Positions 61,640 through 64,000 of a stretch of DNA of 64,000 nt are shown in pieces. This stretch comes from Stutzerimonas stutzeri (GTDB lineage Bacteria > Pseudomonadota > Gammaproteobacteria > Pseudomonadales > Pseudomonadaceae). The stretch covers positions 124,001 to 188,000 of the forward strand of contig DDVX01000017.1 of assembly GCA_002345575.1 (NCBI GenBank), given 5' to 3'. Made by a program: the position numbers and the translations under genes. The notes under the pieces were generated by a model. It ran no database searches. It saw nothing but the letters and a program-made list of their open reading frames with translations, and had not been told where the DNA came from. The first letter of the stretch is position 1. The number at the start of each line of letters is the position of its first letter.

Positions 61640-61670
61640 AAACGCCCCGGGTATCGAGCCCAGGGCGTTT
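61640..61670 (-). terminator. Terminator after speC
   Basis: AAACGCCC (61640-61647) and GGGCGTTT (61663-61670) form the outer stem, with an inner GGG/CCC pair; on the minus strand it is followed by TTTTCGTTT. It lies 96 bases past the speC stop. Confidence 0.65.
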
Positions 61671-61765
61671 GAACAGCGACCGAACAGGTCTAGAGCCTGT
61701 TTCCAAGCATACGGCTAGCTCGCGCATATCTCCCAACGCGACTCGCCTTGAAATGCACGACAGAC

Positions 61766-62929
61766 CTAGATGTAGTAGGCCTTGAGCGGCGGGAAACCGT
61801 TGAATTCCACTGCGCTGTAGCTGGTGGTATAGGCGCCGGTCGACAGCCAGTACATGCGGTCGCCGATGGCCAGGTTCAGCGGCAGGCCGTACTTGTAGTT
61901 CTCGTACATGATGTCGGCGCTGTCGCAGGTCGGGCCGGCGATCACCACTTCCTCCATCTCGCCCTTCTTCTCGGTCCAGATCGGGAATTTGATGGCTTCG
62001 CCCATGGTTTCGATCAGGCCGGAGAACATGCCCACGTCGGTGTATACCCAGCGCTCCACGGCGGTACGCGACTTGCGCGCTACCAGCACTACTTCGCTAA
62101 CGAGGATGCCGGCGTTGGCGATTAGCGAGCGGCCCGGCTCGAGAATAATTTCCGGCAGATTGTCACCGAAGTCTTCCTTGAGGAAGCGAATGATCTCGTC
62201 AGCGTAGGTTTCCAGGCTATTGGTGCGCGTGATGTAGTTGGCCGGAAAGCCGCCACCCATATTGATCATCTTCAGCTCGATGCCGTCTTCTTCCTTGAGG
62301 CGCTCGAAGATCACCTTGACCTTGGCAATGGCTGCGTCCCACACGGAGATGTCACGCTGCTGCGAGCCGACGTGGAAGGAAATACCGTAAGGCTCCAGCT
62401 TGAGCTGACGGGCGAGGATCAACAGGTCCATGGCCATATCGGTCTGGCAGCCGAACTTGCGCGACAGTGGCCAGTCGGCGGTGGTCGAACCTTCGGTGAG
62501 GATGCGCACGTAGACTTTCGAGCCCGGCGCGGCCTTGGCGATGTTGCGCAGGTCGGCTTCCGAATCGGTGGCGAACATGCGCACGCCCTTCTCGTAGAAG
62601 TAGCGGATGTCCTTGGCTTTCTTGATGGTGTTGCCGTAGCTGATGCGCTCGGGACCGACGCCACGGGACATCACCTTGTCCAGCTCGTAGATCGAAGCGA
62701 TGTCGAAGCTTGAGCCCTTGTCCTTGAGCAAGTCGATGATCTCGACCGCCGGATTGGCCTTGACCGCATAGTAGACCTTGGCGAACTCGAAGCCGGCGCG
62801 CAGATCGTCGTAGGCCTTGTCGATGGTGGCGGTATCGATGACGACGAAGGGCGTTTCCTTCTCGTCAGCGAATGACTTCATCTTCTGGAAAGTGGCGCGA
62901 GAATAATAGTCTTCGATCTTGATCGACAT
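61766..62929 (-). CDS. speC: SpeC, ornithine decarboxylase (alanine-racemase fold)
   Basis: A 387-residue PLP enzyme of the eukaryotic-type group. PLP binds K57 (YYAVKANPAVE); MGGGFPANY and EPGRSLIANAGI hold the phosphate; the catalytic cysteine is about C335 (GPTCDSAD). The reaction is ornithine to putrescine. The P. aeruginosa gene at the same place, after piuC, is speC. GGAG precedes the ATG. Lysine decarboxylase activity cannot be excluded. Confidence 0.93.
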   Translation of the reverse strand: MSIKIEDYYSRATFQKMKSFADEKETPFVVIDTATIDKAYDDLRAGFEFAKVYYAVKANPAVEIIDLLKDKGSSFDIASIYELDKVMSRGVGPERISYGNTIKKAKDIRYFYEKGVRMFATDSEADLRNIAKAAPGSKVYVRILTEGSTTADWPLSRKFGCQTDMAMDLLILARQLKLEPYGISFHVGSQQRDISVWDAAIAKVKVIFERLKEEDGIELKMINMGGGFPANYITRTNSLETYADEIIRFLKEDFGDNLPEIILEPGRSLIANAGILVSEVVLVARKSRTAVERWVYTDVGMFSGLIETMGEAIKFPIWTEKKGEMEEVVIAGPTCDSADIMYENYKYGLPLNLAIGDRMYWLSTGAYTTSYSAVEFNGFPPLKAYYI

Positions 62930-63376
62930 GCATGGCTCCAGGTTAAGGAAACGGAATCTAAATTAGGGAATGGGCGCATATGCCCAGTTCGAACGCCTGA
63001 TCAGTTTCCCCACTTTGGTTCGCCTACTTCCCAAGGCATGTCGCCGAGTACTCTTGCGAGTCTCTCGTCGTCAGTACTTGAGCCGGATGGATCGTTGCCA
63101 GCATGGACGTTCGGGCGCGAACCATAAGACCAAGCGTCACGGGGGTCAAGCGCCGATTTTCACTGTTTATCACAGCTGGAATACAGCACTGTTTCAGCGG
63201 GCCCGCCTGCTCCTTTCGGGAATTATTCCCGGTCATTCTCGGGAAAAATTCCCGCCGGCATTCTCCAACGAAGCCCAACAAAAGTATTAAGTCAACGGAG
63301 CCATCGGTCAGTTCCCGGTCACTACCGGCTGATCGACCATGAGCCGCGAAAAGCTGCCCAACAAAGGACAACAATC
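62930..63376. other. Divergent speC / TonB-receptor intergenic region (447 bases)
   Basis: No protein gene is supported; frames here are unlike any family I know. It must hold the speC promoter and that of the receptor gene. Two matching palindromes at 63217-63231 and 63240-63254 are the clearest elements. Confidence 0.5.
63217..63254. promoter_or_regulatory. Tandem CGGGAA palindromes, putative operator
   Basis: CGGGAATTATTCCCG (63217-63231) and CGGGAAAAATTCCCG (63240-63254) are two 15-base palindromes with the same arms, centres 23 bases apart (about two helical turns). They lie 123 bases before the next TonB-receptor start. They do not match Fur or Zur consensus. Confidence 0.55.
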
Positions 63377-64000
63377 ATGAGCTCCCGTCACTCTCCGTCG
63401 CTTCTCAAGCTATCCGTGCTGATGTGCATGCCTGCCCTGGCGATGGCCCAGCAAGAAGCCACGCCGCTGGAACTGCCCAGTCTCGACGTCCGCAGCCTGG
63501 TCCCCGAAAACGTTCAGGGAATGCCGGGTGCGGCCAACCTGCTGACAAGGGAAACCGTCGACACCTACAAGCCCTACAGCCTGCACGACGCGCTGGACTT
63601 CGTACCCGGTGTGCGCACCATTGATGACGACGTGCTCGGCCTGCGTTCAGGCATCGGCGTACGCGGCGCCCCGCCACGGCGTTCGCGCAAGGTGCTGCTG
63701 CTCGAAGACGGCACGCCCATCAACAACAGCGCCTATCTCGATTCCGGTGCCCATTACACGCCGCCGATGCAACGCCTGGAACAGGTAGAAGTACTCAAGG
63801 GCGCCGGCCAGATTATTCATGGCCCGCTGAACAACCACGGCATCATCAACTTCCGCAACCTGCGCCCCACAGCCGAGCCGGAAACCCGGGTCGAACTGGC
63901 CGGCGGCAACCTGGATAGCAAATTGCAGCACGTCATGCACCGCCGCACGGAAGGTGATGTGGGCATGGTGTTCTCCTACACAGGCCGTGAAGGCGACGGC
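63377..64000 (+). CDS. TonB-dependent receptor, partial (FecA-like family)
   Basis: Only the first 208 codons are present; the gene runs off the edge and stays open. A Sec signal (about 1-24, ending LAMAQ) is followed by a TonB-box-like LELPSLDVRSL and a plug (ALDFVPGVRTIDDDVLGLRS; GIGVRGAPPRRSRKVLLLED with GTPINN; EQVEVLKGAGQIIHGPLN). The NNHGIINFRNLRP ending of the plug resembles the FecA-type COG4772 group rather than FepA. The ligand is unknown. The start is ATG 63377 with AAGGA eight to ten bases before it. Confidence 0.8.
   Translation, partial: MSSRHSPSLLKLSVLMCMPALAMAQQEATPLELPSLDVRSLVPENVQGMPGAANLLTRETVDTYKPYSLHDALDFVPGVRTIDDDVLGLRSGIGVRGAPPRRSRKVLLLEDGTPINNSAYLDSGAHYTPPMQRLEQVEVLKGAGQIIHGPLNNHGIINFRNLRPTAEPETRVELAGGNLDSKLQHVMHRRTEGDVGMVFSYTGREGDG

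Overview
The window is a stretch of gammaproteobacterial chromosome from the Pseudomonadaceae, most likely a member of the Pseudomonas stutzeri (Stutzerimonas) lineage or a near relative. The grounds are high G+C coding bias, a DUF3203-type small protein, a second Lon-like protease (AsrA), fused cysNC, short-form HisG, the rpoN-hpf-ptsN-rapZ-ptsO cluster, RoxSR and a piuA-piuC-speC neighbourhood. As far as I remember the Pseudomonas aeruginosa map, the order of most genes follows it, with some intervening genes missing. Almost everything is core chromosome: I see no insertion sequence, prophage, CRISPR array, tRNA or rRNA, and no clearly broken gene. The last gene runs off the right edge.

Layout. 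1-7010 (+): a small DUF3203 protein, AsrA protease, a chagasin-type cysteine-peptidase-inhibitor lipoprotein, a three-gene ABC importer of the ABC_sub_bind type and a YtoQ protein. 7258-11004 (-): sulfate activation (cysD-cysNC) and a Nif3-like protein. 11155-12297 (+): AlgW, the periplasmic protease that starts the envelope-stress response. 12386-20829 (-): hisC, hisD, hisG, murA, ibaG, a PsiE-like membrane protein and mlaBCDEF. 21079-28229 (+): kdsD-kdsC-lptC-lptA-lptB, then rpoN and the nitrogen phosphotransferase genes. 28366-31872: pmbA and tldD flank darP. 32026-42011 (-): a giant AsmA-like YhdP, rng, maf, an unrecognised coiled-coil membrane protein, and mreD-mreC-mreB. 42323-48354 (+): gatCAB, an RlpA-like lipoprotein and two tandem Ca2+/H+ or Na+ antiporter paralogues. 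48362-51383 (-): an AEC transporter and RoxR/RoxS. 51530-64000: a SIMPL protein and an iron-uptake region with three TonB receptors, a split membrane redox module, PiuC and SpeC.

How the genes work together. The central third is an envelope factory. MurA feeds peptidoglycan; Mla moves phospholipid; KdsD/KdsC make Kdo; LptCAB carry LPS; MreBCD and RlpA shape the cell; YhdP probably moves phospholipid; AlgW senses mis-assembled porins. RpoN, PtsN, RapZ and PtsO form a nitrogen/carbon regulatory set. The right end is devoted to metal uptake.

The least explained items are the four-gene PepSY/DUF2271/DUF4198/flavoreductase module (54879-58513), which looks like a transmembrane electron path next to a siderophore receptor; the membrane coiled-coil protein at 38130-39266; paired palindromes ahead of the last TonB receptor; a structured rpoN leader; and an apparent ATC start codon for mreC. 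All functional calls rest on reading motifs by eye and on knowledge of the families; no database search was run.
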